64,000 nt of DNA from Actinomadura violacea (lineage in GTDB: Bacteria > Actinomycetota > Actinomycetes > Streptosporangiales > Streptosporangiaceae), in the NCBI RefSeq assembly GCF_017573465.1, contig NZ_JAGEPF010000003.1, positions 248,001 to 312,000 of the forward strand. The letters are read 5' to 3'. Both the position numbers and the translations under genes were made by a program. The notes beneath the pieces were generated by a model. It had not been told where the DNA came from. It did not search any database and saw nothing but the letters and a program-made list of their open reading frames with translations. Shown piece after piece: positions 7,936 to 16,068 of the stretch (its first letter is position 1; each line of letters begins with the position of its first letter).

Positions 7936-8496
7936 ATGACCGAGTTCACCGTGTACGACGAGACCGACGCCCCGGAGGCCGCGCGCCCGCACCTGGAGGC
8001 GGCGAAGAAGCGGATGGGGTTCGTCACCACCCTGAACGGAGTGATGGCCGAGTCGCCGGAGCTGCTGGCCGGGTACAACGCGCTGTCGGAGCTGTTCGGC
8101 CGGTCGTCGCTGCCGAGGAACGCCAAGCACGTCGTGTGGATCACCGTGAGCGTGCTGAACGGCTGCGAGTACTGCGTGGCCGCCCATTCGACGCTCGCGC
8201 TGCGGTCCCGCGTCCCGGGCGAGGTCATCGAGGCGCTGCGCGGCGGGCGCGCGCTGGACGAACCGGCGCTCGAGGCGGCCCGCGTGTTCACCCGCGCGAT
8301 GGTCGAGCAGCGGGGCTGGGTGGACGACGCGCAGGTCGAGGCGTTCCTCACCGCCGGATACACCCGCCGCCACGTCCTGGACGTCGTTCTCGGGGTCGGC
8401 ATGAAGACGCTGTCGAACTACACCAACCACATCGCGCACACCCCGCTGGACCCTGCGTGGAAGGACCAGGAGTGGGCGGCGCCCACGACCGCCTGA
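7936..8496 (+). CDS. carboxymuconolactone decarboxylase / AhpD-like protein
   Basis: 186-residue all-helical protein with the AhpD redox motif CEYCVAAH (Cys77, Cys80, His84). Family members are peroxidase-associated thiol proteins or aromatic-ring-cleavage enzymes; the CxxC favours the first. ATG with GAGGAG 6 bases upstream. It follows the thioredoxin-reductase-like gene, from which it is separated by a 48-bp palindrome; a functional link in thiol redox is plausible but the palindrome may separate them transcriptionally. Convergent with the MmyB-type regulator. Confidence 0.87.
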   Translation: MTEFTVYDETDAPEAARPHLEAAKKRMGFVTTLNGVMAESPELLAGYNALSELFGRSSLPRNAKHVVWITVSVLNGCEYCVAAHSTLALRSRVPGEVIEALRGGRALDEPALEAARVFTRAMVEQRGWVDDAQVEAFLTAGYTRRHVLDVVLGVGMKTLSNYTNHIAHTPLDPAWKDQEWAAPTTA

Positions 8497-8515
8497 CGCG
8501 CGGCCGCGCCGCGGC

Positions 8516-9373
8516 TCAGCGCACCGACACGCTCTGGTGCGTGGCGGCCAGCAGCCGCAGCGCGGCGTGCGACGGGGAGCCCTCCTCGACGGTGTGCGCG
8601 ATCAGCGCCTGGTCGGGGTCGTCGGGCAGCCGGAGGGTCTCGAAGCCGAGGTCGAGGGTGCCGACGACGGGGTGCCGGTAGACGTAGCGGCCGTGCGTCT
8701 TCTCCTTGAGCCCGTGCTCGGCCCAGATCTCGCGGAACTCGGGGCTGGCGGCCGACAACTCCTCGACCAGCGCCGCGGCGGCCGGGTCGCCGGGATGCCG
8801 GCCGACGTCCAGCCGCAGGTAGCCGACGATGTCGGCGGCCTTCCCGCGCCAGTCGGCGTACAGGCTGCGCATGCCCTCGTCCAGGAACACCATGCGGGCG
8901 AAGTTGCGCTCGGCGGGCGCCAGCGCCCCGAAGTCGGTGATCAGCGCGGCGGCCAGGTCGTTCCACGCCAGCACGTTGGTGTAGCGGCCGACGACGTAGA
9001 CGGGCACGTCGGCGGTGGAGTCCAGCAGCCGCCGCAGCCCGGGCCGGACCCCTTGGGGTTCCGGCGCGGGCGCGCCGGCGGGCTCGGTGTACGGGCGGGC
9101 CAGGCGGTACAGGTGGCCGCGTTCGACGTCGTCGAGCCGCAGGGCGCGGGCGACCGCGTCCAGGACGGCCTCGGAGAAGTGCAGGGTGCGGCCCTGCTCC
9201 AGCCGGACGTAGTGGTCGACGCTGACGCCGGCGAGCCGGGCCAGCTCCTCGCGGCGCAGGCCGGGGACGCGGCGCCGGCCGCCGTAGTCGGGCAGTCCGA
9301 GTTCCTCGGGCTTCAACCGGGCCCTGCGTGAGCGCAGGAACTCGCCGAGTTCCGCTCGCCTGTCGAGTGCCAT
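8516..9373 (-). CDS. XRE-family regulator with MmyB-like ligand-binding domain
   Basis: 285-residue regulator: helix-turn-helix at about residues 10-80 (PGLRREELARLAGVSVDHYV, LEQGR) followed by the MmyB-like PAS-type domain (VVGRYTNVLAWNDLAAAL, YRHPVVGTLDLGFE), which in solved relatives binds a fatty acid. Such regulators usually control a divergent oxidoreductase, here the aldo/keto reductase at 9519. A GATAAT box at 9380-9385 lies 6 bases before the ATG, so the message is probably leaderless. Confidence 0.9.
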   Translation of the reverse strand: MALDRRAELGEFLRSRRARLKPEELGLPDYGGRRRVPGLRREELARLAGVSVDHYVRLEQGRTLHFSEAVLDAVARALRLDDVERGHLYRLARPYTEPAGAPAPEPQGVRPGLRRLLDSTADVPVYVVGRYTNVLAWNDLAAALITDFGALAPAERNFARMVFLDEGMRSLYADWRGKAADIVGYLRLDVGRHPGDPAAAALVEELSAASPEFREIWAEHGLKEKTHGRYVYRHPVVGTLDLGFETLRLPDDPDQALIAHTVEEGSPSHAALRLLAATHQSVSVR

Positions 9374-9379
9374 GGACCG

Positions 9380-9385
9380 ATTATC
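9380..9385 (-). promoter_or_regulatory. -10 box, leaderless promoter of the MmyB-type regulator
   Basis: GATAAT on the minus strand, 6 bases from the ATG; no ribosome site is present. Confidence 0.5.
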
Positions 9386-9426
9386 CCGTGCCGTCCCCTC
9401 ATGCCGGGGCGCCGGAACCTGGTCAT

Positions 9427-9445
9427 GCCGTGCCTAGGCAACGGC
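9427..9445. promoter_or_regulatory. candidate operator between XRE and aldo/keto reductase
   Basis: A 19-bp imperfect palindrome centred on GCCTAGGC with GCCG/CGGC flanks, 54 bases upstream of the regulator start. It is the best dyad in the 145-base intergenic region and may be the binding site of the MmyB-type regulator. Confidence 0.4.
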
Positions 9446-9518
9446 CGCCACTGGGTAGCGCCGCGCGCGCCGACAACAGTGATCATCACGAACTTCCCCG
9501 ACCGGAGGAGCAAGGGAA

Positions 9519-10562
9519 ATGATCACAACGCGTCCGCTCGGCGGCACCGGAATGGACGTCACCACCGTCGGGTTCGGCTCCTGGGCGGTGGCGGGGCCGG
9601 GCTGGCGGTTCGGCTGGGGCGCAACGGACGATGCCGAGTCCGTCGAGGCGATCCGGCACGCGATCGGCTCCGGCGTCAACTGGATCGACACCGCGGCGGT
9701 GTACGGGCTGGGGCATTCCGAGGAGCTGGTCGGCAAGGCGATCGCCGGGCTGCCGGAGTCCGAGCGGCCCTTCGTGTTCACCAAGGCCGGCCTGGTCTGG
9801 GACCCCGCCGACCCGCAGGCCGCGCCGCGGCGGATCATGAAGCCGGCGAGCGTGCGCCGGGAGGTGGAGGACTCGCTGCGGCGGCTCGGCGTGGAGCGCA
9901 TCGACCTGTACCAGGTGCACTACCCCGACACCGGCGAGTCGCTGGAGTACGCCGGCGACGGCAGCGGCCCGGTGTCGCCGAACGCCACGCCGCTGGAGGA
10001 GTACTGGCAGGTCATGGCGGACCTGAAGGCCGAGGGGAAGGTCCGCGCGATCGGGCTGTCCAACCACTCCCCCGACCTGCTGGATCGCGCGGAGAAGGTC
10101 GCGCACGTGGACGCGGTGCAGCCGCCGTTCTCGGCGATCAACCGGTCCGCGGCCGCGGAGATCGCCTGGGCGCACGCGCACGGCACCGGCGTGATCGTCT
10201 ACTCGCCGCTGCAGTCGGGGCTGCTGACCGGCGCGTTCTCCGCCGAGCGGGTCGCGTCGCTGCCCGCCGACGACTGGCGCACCGCGCACCGCGACTTCAC
10301 CACCGGGCTGGCGGCGAACCTGCGGCTGGCGGACGCGCTGCGGCCCGTCGCCGAACGCCGCGGCGCGACCGTCCCGGAGGTCGCGATCGCCTGGACGCTG
10401 GCCTGGCCCGGCATCACCGGCGCGATCGTCGGCGCCCGCAAGCCCGGCCAGGTGGACGGCTGGATCGGCGCCGGATCGGTCGAGCTGGCGCCCGCCGACA
10501 TCGAGGAGATCGCCGCGGCGATCACCGAGTCCGGCGCGGGCGACGGCCCCGCCCGTCCCTGA
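9519..10562 (+). CDS. aldo/keto reductase
   Basis: 347-residue NADPH-dependent aldo/keto reductase of the YakC/Gas1-like group. The tetrad is visible: Asp57, Tyr62 (DTAAVYG), Lys89 (FTKAG) and His134 (YQVHYPD). C-terminal cofactor contacts appear in ITGAIVGARKPGQVDGWIGA. ATG with a GGAGGAGCAAGGGAA region just upstream. Divergent from the MmyB-type regulator and followed by an ABM-domain monooxygenase in the same direction, 48 bases on, so probably co-transcribed. The substrate is an unknown aldehyde or ketone. Confidence 0.92.
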   Translation: MITTRPLGGTGMDVTTVGFGSWAVAGPGWRFGWGATDDAESVEAIRHAIGSGVNWIDTAAVYGLGHSEELVGKAIAGLPESERPFVFTKAGLVWDPADPQAAPRRIMKPASVRREVEDSLRRLGVERIDLYQVHYPDTGESLEYAGDGSGPVSPNATPLEEYWQVMADLKAEGKVRAIGLSNHSPDLLDRAEKVAHVDAVQPPFSAINRSAAAEIAWAHAHGTGVIVYSPLQSGLLTGAFSAERVASLPADDWRTAHRDFTTGLAANLRLADALRPVAERRGATVPEVAIAWTLAWPGITGAIVGARKPGQVDGWIGAGSVELAPADIEEIAAAITESGAGDGPARP

Positions 10563-10610
10563 GAACCCCACCCGTTGCTCGAACCGCCACACCCGCTAAG
10601 GAGAATCGCC

Positions 10611-10904
10611 ATGTCCTTGACCGTCGTCGCCGAATGCCTCGCCTCGCCCGGCCAGGAGGACCGGCTCCGCACCGCCCTGGAGGCGATGATCGAGCCGTCC
10701 CTGGACGAGCCGGGATGCCTGGCCTACCGCCCCTACGCCGACCCGAACCGCCCCGCGCGGATGGTGGTCGTCGAGGAGTGGACGGGCCCCGCCGCGCTGG
10801 ACGAGCACTTCACCACGCCGCACTTCCGGCACGTCGAGCAGGTGCTCGGGGAGATCCTCGCCGAGCCGATGACGATCCGGCGGCTCGTCCCGGCCGCCGG
10901 CTGA
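10611..10904 (+). CDS. antibiotic-biosynthesis monooxygenase (ABM) domain protein, quinol-monooxygenase-like
   Basis: 97-residue single-domain ferredoxin-like barrel (VVAECLASPGQEDRLRTALE, MVVVEEWTGPAALDEHF, HF..HV). The family oxidises quinols or anthrones without cofactor and works as a dimer. ATG at 10611 with AAGGAG 8 bases upstream. Likely in an operon with the upstream aldo/keto reductase, suggesting a two-step reduction/oxidation or detoxification of a quinonoid compound; that is inference. Confidence 0.85.
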   Translation: MSLTVVAECLASPGQEDRLRTALEAMIEPSLDEPGCLAYRPYADPNRPARMVVVEEWTGPAALDEHFTTPHFRHVEQVLGEILAEPMTIRRLVPAAG

Positions 10905-10988
10905 GCCCGCGCGGACCGGGCATGACGCGATCGCGGTTGCGTTAGTCTCGCCGTCGCGCGGAAACAAGTGGGACGAGGGGGACTATTC

Positions 10989-11882
10989 ATGCCGCAGGGT
11001 TCGCATGCCACGATCAGGGAGTTCACCGTCACCGGCCCCGAAGCGGGCCCTTACGGAATAACCGCCGGTCCGGACGGAGCGCTGTGGTTCACGCTGGTGC
11101 ATGAGGGCCGGGTCGGGCGGATGCCCCCCGGCGGCCCGGCGGACCTCCATCCGGCCGAACCCGTCGAGGCGGGGCCGATGAACATCACGGCGGGGCCGGA
11201 CGGCGCGCTGTGGTTCACCGGGTTCCGCGGCGACCGCGTCGGCCGGATCGACACCGCCGGCCGGGTGACCCAGTTCGAGGTCCCGGCCGGCGGTCCGTGC
11301 GGCATCGCCGCCGGACCCGACGGCGCGCTCTGGTTCACCCTCATGCGCACCGACCGCGTCGGCCGCATCACCACCGCCGGCGAGATCACCGAGTTCCCGC
11401 TCCCGACCTCCGGCGCGATGCCGTCCATGATCACGGCCGGTCCGGACGGCGCGCTCTGGTTCACCCTCAACCAGGGCAACGCCGTCGGGCGCATCACGCC
11501 CGGCGGCGACATCGCCGTGCACGCCCTGCCGACCGAGGGCGCCGCGCCCGTCGGGATCACCGCCGGCCCGGACGGCGCGCTGTGGTTCGCCGCGATCGGC
11601 ACCGGGCACATCGGCCGGATCACCACGGACGGCAAGGTCACCGAGTTCCCGCTGCCCAACCCGGCGGCGCGTCCGCACGCGATCGTCACCGGGCCGGACG
11701 AGGCGCTGTGGTTCACCGAGTGGGGCACCGCGCACATCGGCCGCATCACCCCCGAGGGCCGCATCGACGAGCATCCGCTGCCGCGGCCCGGCTGCGAGCC
11801 GCACGGCATCGCGCTCGGCCCGGACGGCGCCCTGTGGGTCGCGCTGGAGACCGGCGCGCTCGCCCAAGTCGTACCCGGCTGA
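10989..11882 (+). CDS. virginiamycin B lyase (Vgb)-like seven-bladed propeller
   Basis: 297-residue protein made of about seven 42-residue repeats, each with a version of ITAGPDGALWFT followed by GRI(T/D). This is the Vgb fold; true Vgb linearises streptogramin B by C-O bond elimination using Mg2+ and a His/Glu set. A late repeat has LWFTEWGTAHIGRITPEGR, as in the family, but I cannot confirm all catalytic residues. ATG at 10989 has GAGGGGG upstream. No signal peptide. The stop region is followed by 15-bp in-frame repeats and a hairpin. Many Vgb-like proteins in soil bacteria are not lyases. Confidence 0.82.
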   Translation: MPQGSHATIREFTVTGPEAGPYGITAGPDGALWFTLVHEGRVGRMPPGGPADLHPAEPVEAGPMNITAGPDGALWFTGFRGDRVGRIDTAGRVTQFEVPAGGPCGIAAGPDGALWFTLMRTDRVGRITTAGEITEFPLPTSGAMPSMITAGPDGALWFTLNQGNAVGRITPGGDIAVHALPTEGAAPVGITAGPDGALWFAAIGTGHIGRITTDGKVTEFPLPNPAARPHAIVTGPDEALWFTEWGTAHIGRITPEGRIDEHPLPRPGCEPHGIALGPDGALWVALETGALAQVVPG

Positions 11883-11927
11883 GCCGTGCTCGCCTGAGCC
11901 GTGCCCGGTTGAGTCGTGCCCGCCTGA
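11874..11927 (+). repeat. 15-bp tandem repeat carrying in-frame stop codons
   Basis: Units CCCGGCTGAGCCGTG, CTCGCCTGAGCCGTG, CCCGGTTGAGTCGTG and a partial CCCGCCTGA follow each other without gaps. The gene's own TGA (11880) is copied at 11895, 11910 and 11925, all in frame. Variation among units shows the array is not brand new. Confidence 0.75.
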
Positions 11928-11951
11928 CCGGGCGCCCGCGCGGGAGCCCGG
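11928..11951 (+). terminator. hairpin after the Vgb-like gene
   Basis: CCGGGC and GCCCGG arms enclose a CCCGCGCGGG core, with one mismatch. GC-rich stem with no T tract, as is usual for high-GC actinomycete terminators. Confidence 0.45.
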
Positions 11952-11997
11952 GGAAGGTTCCAGCGCGGGCGAAACGTCCGCGGGACACCGTGGACGC

Positions 11998-13401
11998 ATG
12001 AGATCGCCGACCGACTCGAACGCCCGGACCCGGCCCGAGACGACGACGCCGGTCCCCCGCCGCGGCGCCATGCTCGCCGTCCTGTGCGCCGGGATGTTCC
12101 TCGTCCTGCTCGACGTGACGATCGTCAACGTCGCCCTCCCCGGCATCGGCCGCGCGCTCGGCACCGGCCTGCCCGGGCTGCAGGGCGTCGTCGACGGGTA
12201 CGCGGTCGCGATCGCCGGGCTGCTGCTCGGCGGCGGCGCGCTCGGCGACCGGATCGGGCACCGCCGGATGCTGCTGATCGGGCTCGGCCTGTTCGGGGTG
12301 GCGTCGCTGGCGTGCGGATGCGCGCCCGCCGCCGGGCCGCTGATCGCGGCGCGCGTCGTCCAGGGGGCGGGGGCCGCGCTGCTGCTGCCCGGGGGCCTCG
12401 CCGTCATCACCGCGGTGTACCCGGGACGGGCGGAGCAGGCCCGGGCGCTCGGCGTGTGGGCGGGCGTCTCCTCCACGGCGCTGCCCGCGGGACCGCTGCT
12501 GGGCGGTGCCCTGGTCGACTCCGCGGGCTGGCGGTGGATCTTCCTGCTGAACGTGCCGATCGTCGCCGCCGCGATCGCGGGGGTCCTGGCCGTCGTCCGG
12601 GAGCCGCACCGGGAACGTCCGCAAGGCGCGCGGCCGCCGCTGGACCGGGCCGGGACGGCGCTGGCGCCGCTGACCCTCGGCGGGCTGGTGTGGACGGTCA
12701 TCGCCGCAGGCCACGGGCACCACGGCCAGGCGGCCGCGACGGCGGCCGGCACGATCGCCGCGGCGGCGGCGTTCGTGTGGGCCGAGCGCCGCGCGGCGGC
12801 GCCGATGGTGCCGGGCGGGCTGCTGCGCGCCCCGGCGTTCCTCGGCGCCAACGGCATCGCGCTGGCGATGAACCTGGTCACCAACGGCGTGCTGTTCGTC
12901 GCGACGCTCAGGCTGCAGCAGGCCGAGCACCACTCGGCGTTCACCGCCGGGATGCTGCTGCTGCCGATGGCGGTGCCGCTGGCGCTGCTCGCGCCGGTCA
13001 GCGGCCGGCTCACCGCCCGGTTCGGCACCCGCCTCCCGCTCGCCGCGGGCACCGCGCTCGCCGCCGCCGGATGCCTCAGCCTGCTGCGGGTCGGCGCCGG
13101 CGGCGCCTACCCGGTGCTGCTGCCGACGCTGCTGGCCATCGGGATCGGCGACGGACTCATCGTGACGGCGGTGGTCGCGGCGGCGATGCGCGCCGTCCCG
13201 CCCGCCCACGCCGGGCTGGCGGGCGGGTTCAACAACACCGCCCGCCAGGTCGGGACGGCCCTGGGCGTCGCGGTGTACGGGGCGGTCGCCGGCCCGGCGC
13301 TCCGGCCGCATTTCACCGCGGGCCTGCACGCGCTGGCATGGGTGAGCACCGGGCTGTGGCTCGCCGCGCTCGCGCTCACCCGGATCGTCCCGAACCGCTG
13401 A
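11998..13401 (+). CDS. MFS drug:H+ antiporter, DHA2 family
   Basis: 467-residue polytopic membrane protein. TM1 holds the DHA2 signature LDVTIVNVALPGIGRAL and the TM2-TM3 loop GGGALGDRIGHRRMLLIGLG is MFS motif A. TM5 contains the antiporter motif C-like stretch around SSTALPAGPLLGGAL. Hydrophobicity suggests 14 segments, fitting DHA2. No clear ribosome site before the ATG. It lies 115 bases downstream of the Vgb-like gene but a hairpin separates them. Probably a drug or metabolite exporter; the substrate is unknown. Confidence 0.9.
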   Translation: MRSPTDSNARTRPETTTPVPRRGAMLAVLCAGMFLVLLDVTIVNVALPGIGRALGTGLPGLQGVVDGYAVAIAGLLLGGGALGDRIGHRRMLLIGLGLFGVASLACGCAPAAGPLIAARVVQGAGAALLLPGGLAVITAVYPGRAEQARALGVWAGVSSTALPAGPLLGGALVDSAGWRWIFLLNVPIVAAAIAGVLAVVREPHRERPQGARPPLDRAGTALAPLTLGGLVWTVIAAGHGHHGQAAATAAGTIAAAAAFVWAERRAAAPMVPGGLLRAPAFLGANGIALAMNLVTNGVLFVATLRLQQAEHHSAFTAGMLLLPMAVPLALLAPVSGRLTARFGTRLPLAAGTALAAAGCLSLLRVGAGGAYPVLLPTLLAIGIGDGLIVTAVVAAAMRAVPPAHAGLAGGFNNTARQVGTALGVAVYGAVAGPALRPHFTAGLHALAWVSTGLWLAALALTRIVPNR

Positions 13402-13408
13402 AATTCGG

Positions 13409-13437
13409 TTGGCACGACCGGACGGGTTCGTTAGAAC
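13409..13437 (+). promoter_or_regulatory. leaderless promoter of the RNA-repair operon
   Basis: TTGGCA (13409-13414), a 17-base spacer and TAGAAC (13432-13437) form a good housekeeping promoter. The ATG at 13445 follows after 7 bases, so transcription should start at the start codon. There is no Shine-Dalgarno. Confidence 0.65.
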
Positions 13438-13444
13438 AGTCGGC

Positions 13445-14233
13445 ATGCTCCGCAAATACCCCCGCACCCGGCACATCGAGGGCTCCCGGCTGCAGCCGGG
13501 GGACCACGACCTGGCCGCGCGGCCGTTCTCGGCGATCGCCGGACGGTACCTGGTGGTGGAGGAGAAGCTCGACGGCGCCAACTGCGGCATCAGCTTCTCC
13601 GCCGAAGGGGAACTGCGGCTGCAGAGCCGCGGCCACTACCTGACCGGCGGGCCCCGCGAACGGCAGTTCGGGCCGCTGAAGGCGTGGGCGGCGTCCGTCC
13701 AGCACGTCCTGCGGGAACGGCTCGGCGACCGTTACGTCATGTACGGGGAATGGCTGTACGCCAAGCACACCGTTTTCTACGATGCGCTCCCCCACTATTT
13801 CTGCGAATTCGACGTCCTCGACCAGCGCGACGGGACGTTCCTGTCCACCGCGCGGCGCCGCGAACTGCTGGCGGGGACACCGGTGGTGTCGGTGCCCGTC
13901 CTGCACGAGGGGACGCTCCCGGATCTCGCCGCGCTGACGGCGTTCGTCGGGCCGTCCACGTGCCGCACCCCCGACTGGCGGGACGCGCTGCGCGCGGCGG
14001 CGCAGGCGGGCGGCGCCGATCCCGACCGGGTCGCCGCCGAGACCGACAAGTCCGACGAGATGGAAGGCCTCTACATCAAGGTGGAGGAGGACGGGGAGAC
14101 CGTCGACCGCTACAAGTGGGTCCGGCCGAGCTTCCTGACCGCCATCCTCGACTCGGGTACGCACTGGCAGGAGCGTCCGATCGTCGCCAACGGCCTGGCC
14201 GACCCGGAGGTGCTGTATGCGGGTGTTCGCTGA
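13445..14233 (+). CDS. ATP-dependent RNA ligase (Rnl2-like nucleotidyltransferase)
   Basis: 262-residue ligase expected to seal 3'-OH/5'-phosphate RNA ends through an enzyme-AMP intermediate. Nucleotidyltransferase motifs in order: I, KLDGAN with adenylated Lys41; a motif III-like YGEWLYAKHTVFYD near residue 100; motif IV, EGLYIKVE near 214; motif V, RYKWVRPSF near 226. No separate C-terminal domain is evident, so it is a minimal ligase. ATG at 13445 is set by a leaderless promoter. Its end overlaps the HD-polynucleotide kinase gene by 17 bases; together they form a healing-and-sealing RNA-repair operon. DNA ligation is possible but the motif pattern favours RNA. Confidence 0.88.
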   Translation: MLRKYPRTRHIEGSRLQPGDHDLAARPFSAIAGRYLVVEEKLDGANCGISFSAEGELRLQSRGHYLTGGPRERQFGPLKAWAASVQHVLRERLGDRYVMYGEWLYAKHTVFYDALPHYFCEFDVLDQRDGTFLSTARRRELLAGTPVVSVPVLHEGTLPDLAALTAFVGPSTCRTPDWRDALRAAAQAGGADPDRVAAETDKSDEMEGLYIKVEEDGETVDRYKWVRPSFLTAILDSGTHWQERPIVANGLADPEVLYAGVR

Positions 14234-15341
14234 CCTGTGCCCGGCGCCGCCGCACTGGGACGTACCGTGGGACGAGATCCGCGAGGCGTTCGGTTGGGTG
14301 CGCGAGATGGCGGGCGTCCCGCAGGACGCGGTGTTCCACGGCGAGGGCGACGTCGAGGTCCACACGCGGATGGCGTGCGAGGCGCTCGCCGCCCTGCCGC
14401 AGTGGCGGGCCCGTCCGGCGGACGAGCGGGTGCGGCTTTTCACGACGGTGCTGATGCACGACATCGCCAAGCCGCACTGCACCCGCACCGAGGACGACGG
14501 CCGCATCACCGCGCGCGGCCATTCGCGCCGCGGCGACCTGATGGTCCGCCGCATCCTGTGGGAGATGGGCGCGCCCGTCGCGTGGCGCGAGCACGTCGCC
14601 GCGCTGATCCGCCACCACCAGGTGCCGTTCTGGGCGCTGGAGCGCCCCGACCTGCAGAAGATCGCGTTCCGGGTGAGCCTGCTGGCCCGCAACGACGACC
14701 TCGTGCTGCTGGCGTCCGCCGACATCCTCGGCCGGATCTGCCCCGACACCGACGAACTGCTGGAGAACGTCGCCCTGTACGGGGAGTACTGCGCCGAGCA
14801 GCGGTGCCTGGACGGGCCGCGCGCGTTCCCGTCCGACCACGCGCGGTTCTGGTACTTCCGCAAGGACGACCGCGACCCCGACTACGACGCCTACGACGAC
14901 TCCCGCTGCACGGTGACGGTCCTGTCGGGCCTGCCGGGCGTCGGCAAGGACCACTGGATCGCCGCGAACCGCCCGGACGTGCCGGTGGTCAGCCTGGACC
15001 GGCTGCGCACCGAGATGGGCGTGTCCCCCGCCGGCGACCAGCGCGCGGTCGCCGCCGCGGCGCACGAGCTGGCCCGCGAGCATCTGCGCGCCGGCCGGTC
15101 GTTCGTGTGGAACGCCACGAACGTGTCGCGGACGCAGCGCGAGCAGTGCACCGGGCTCATCGCCGGCTACCGCGGCCGGGTGGAGCTGGTGGCGCTGGAG
15201 GCGCCGCCGGAGGTGCTGCGCGACCGCAACCGGGGGCGGACGGCCCCCGTGCCGGACGCGGTCGTCGACCGGCTCGTCCGCCGCTGGGAGACGCCCGACC
15301 CGACCGAGGGGCACCGCGTCGACTGGCTCACGACGGCCTGA
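14217..15341 (+). CDS. HD-Pnk: HD-domain phosphoesterase fused to P-loop polynucleotide 5'-kinase
   Basis: 374-residue two-domain end-healing enzyme. The N-terminal HD domain shows His49, His81-Asp82 (MHDIAK), His102, His133-His134 and Asp169, a plausible metal site for removing 3' or 2',3'-cyclic phosphate. The C-terminal kinase begins with the P-loop GLPGVGKD at 238-245, then SLDRLR with Asp261. Characterised HD-Pnk (Runella, established) has this order and repairs both ends. It overlaps the upstream ligase by 17 bases, giving translational coupling. The 2',3'-phosphoesterase role is inferred from the family; a nucleotidase-type HD function is the alternative. Confidence 0.87.
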   Translation: MRVFADLCPAPPHWDVPWDEIREAFGWVREMAGVPQDAVFHGEGDVEVHTRMACEALAALPQWRARPADERVRLFTTVLMHDIAKPHCTRTEDDGRITARGHSRRGDLMVRRILWEMGAPVAWREHVAALIRHHQVPFWALERPDLQKIAFRVSLLARNDDLVLLASADILGRICPDTDELLENVALYGEYCAEQRCLDGPRAFPSDHARFWYFRKDDRDPDYDAYDDSRCTVTVLSGLPGVGKDHWIAANRPDVPVVSLDRLRTEMGVSPAGDQRAVAAAAHELAREHLRAGRSFVWNATNVSRTQREQCTGLIAGYRGRVELVALEAPPEVLRDRNRGRTAPVPDAVVDRLVRRWETPDPTEGHRVDWLTTA

Positions 15342-15357
15342 GACCGGGCTCGTCCTC

Positions 15358-15363
15358 TAGAGT
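15358..15363 (+). promoter_or_regulatory. -10 box, leaderless promoter of the S51-like gene
   Basis: TAGAGT ends 6 bases before the GTG at 15370. No Shine-Dalgarno is present, so the gene can be transcribed apart from the RNA-repair pair. Confidence 0.5.
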
Positions 15364-15369
15364 CCACAG

Positions 15370-16020
15370 GTGCGCTTGTATCTGTCCTCCTTCCGCGTCG
15401 GCCGCCACCCCGACCGGCTGCTCGGCCTGCTGCCGGCGCCGAAGGGAGCCGAGGCCGTCGTGATCGCCAACGCCCTGGACGCGCACTCCGAGGACGACCG
15501 GCGGGCCGGAGTCGGGAGCGAGATCGCCGCCCTGACCGCGTTGGGGCTGCGCCCGACCGAGATCGACCTGCGACGGTACTTCGGCCGGCCCGCCGCCGAT
15601 GTCGCCGCGGAGCTGGCCCGCTTCCCACTGGTGTGGGCCCGGGGCGGCAACGCCTTCATGCTGCGCTACGCGCTGGCGCGCAGCGGCGCCGACGCCGCGC
15701 TCACCGAGCTGCTCGAACGCGATGCGCTCGTCTACGCGGGTTACAGCGCGGGCGGTTGCGTGCTGGCGCCGAGCCTGCGCGGGCTGGAGGCGTGCGACGA
15801 TCCGTCCGACGTCGCCCGCGTCCACGGGGAGCCGCCGGTGTGGGAGGGGCTGGGGGTCCTCGATCACGTACTGGTCCCCCATGTCGACTCCCCTGGGCAT
15901 CCGGAGTCGGAGGTGCTGACGGCCGTCGCCGCCCGCTACCGCGACGAAGGCGTCCCCCATCGGCCGCTGCGCGACGGCCAGGTCCTGGTGGTTGACGGCG
16001 CGGAGTCCCAGGTGCACTGA
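15370..16020 (+). CDS. peptidase E-like (S51) / type 1 glutamine amidotransferase-like protein
   Basis: 216-residue alpha/beta protein. The nucleophile elbow AGYSAGG places Ser126 where S51 dipeptidases have theirs; WARGGNAFML at about 89-98 and LVPHVDSPGH near 168-177 fit the fold. Family members cleave Asp-X dipeptides or, as in cyanophycinase relatives, Asp-linked polymers; the activity here is untested. GTG start set by a TAGAGT box at leaderless spacing. It lies 28 bases after the HD-Pnk stop in the same direction, and may be a third operon member or an independent unit. Confidence 0.78.
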   Translation: MRLYLSSFRVGRHPDRLLGLLPAPKGAEAVVIANALDAHSEDDRRAGVGSEIAALTALGLRPTEIDLRRYFGRPAADVAAELARFPLVWARGGNAFMLRYALARSGADAALTELLERDALVYAGYSAGGCVLAPSLRGLEACDDPSDVARVHGEPPVWEGLGVLDHVLVPHVDSPGHPESEVLTAVAARYRDEGVPHRPLRDGQVLVVDGAESQVH

Positions 16021-16032
16021 CACTGGACGGGC

Positions 16033-16064
16033 AGGGGGCCGCCGGGCGATACCGGCGGCCCCCT
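16033..16064. terminator. bidirectional terminator hairpin
   Basis: A perfect 13-bp stem (AGGGGGCCGCCGG with its complement) encloses a 6-base loop between convergent genes that end at 16020 and 16069. Confidence 0.75.
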
Positions 16065-16068
16065 TGGC

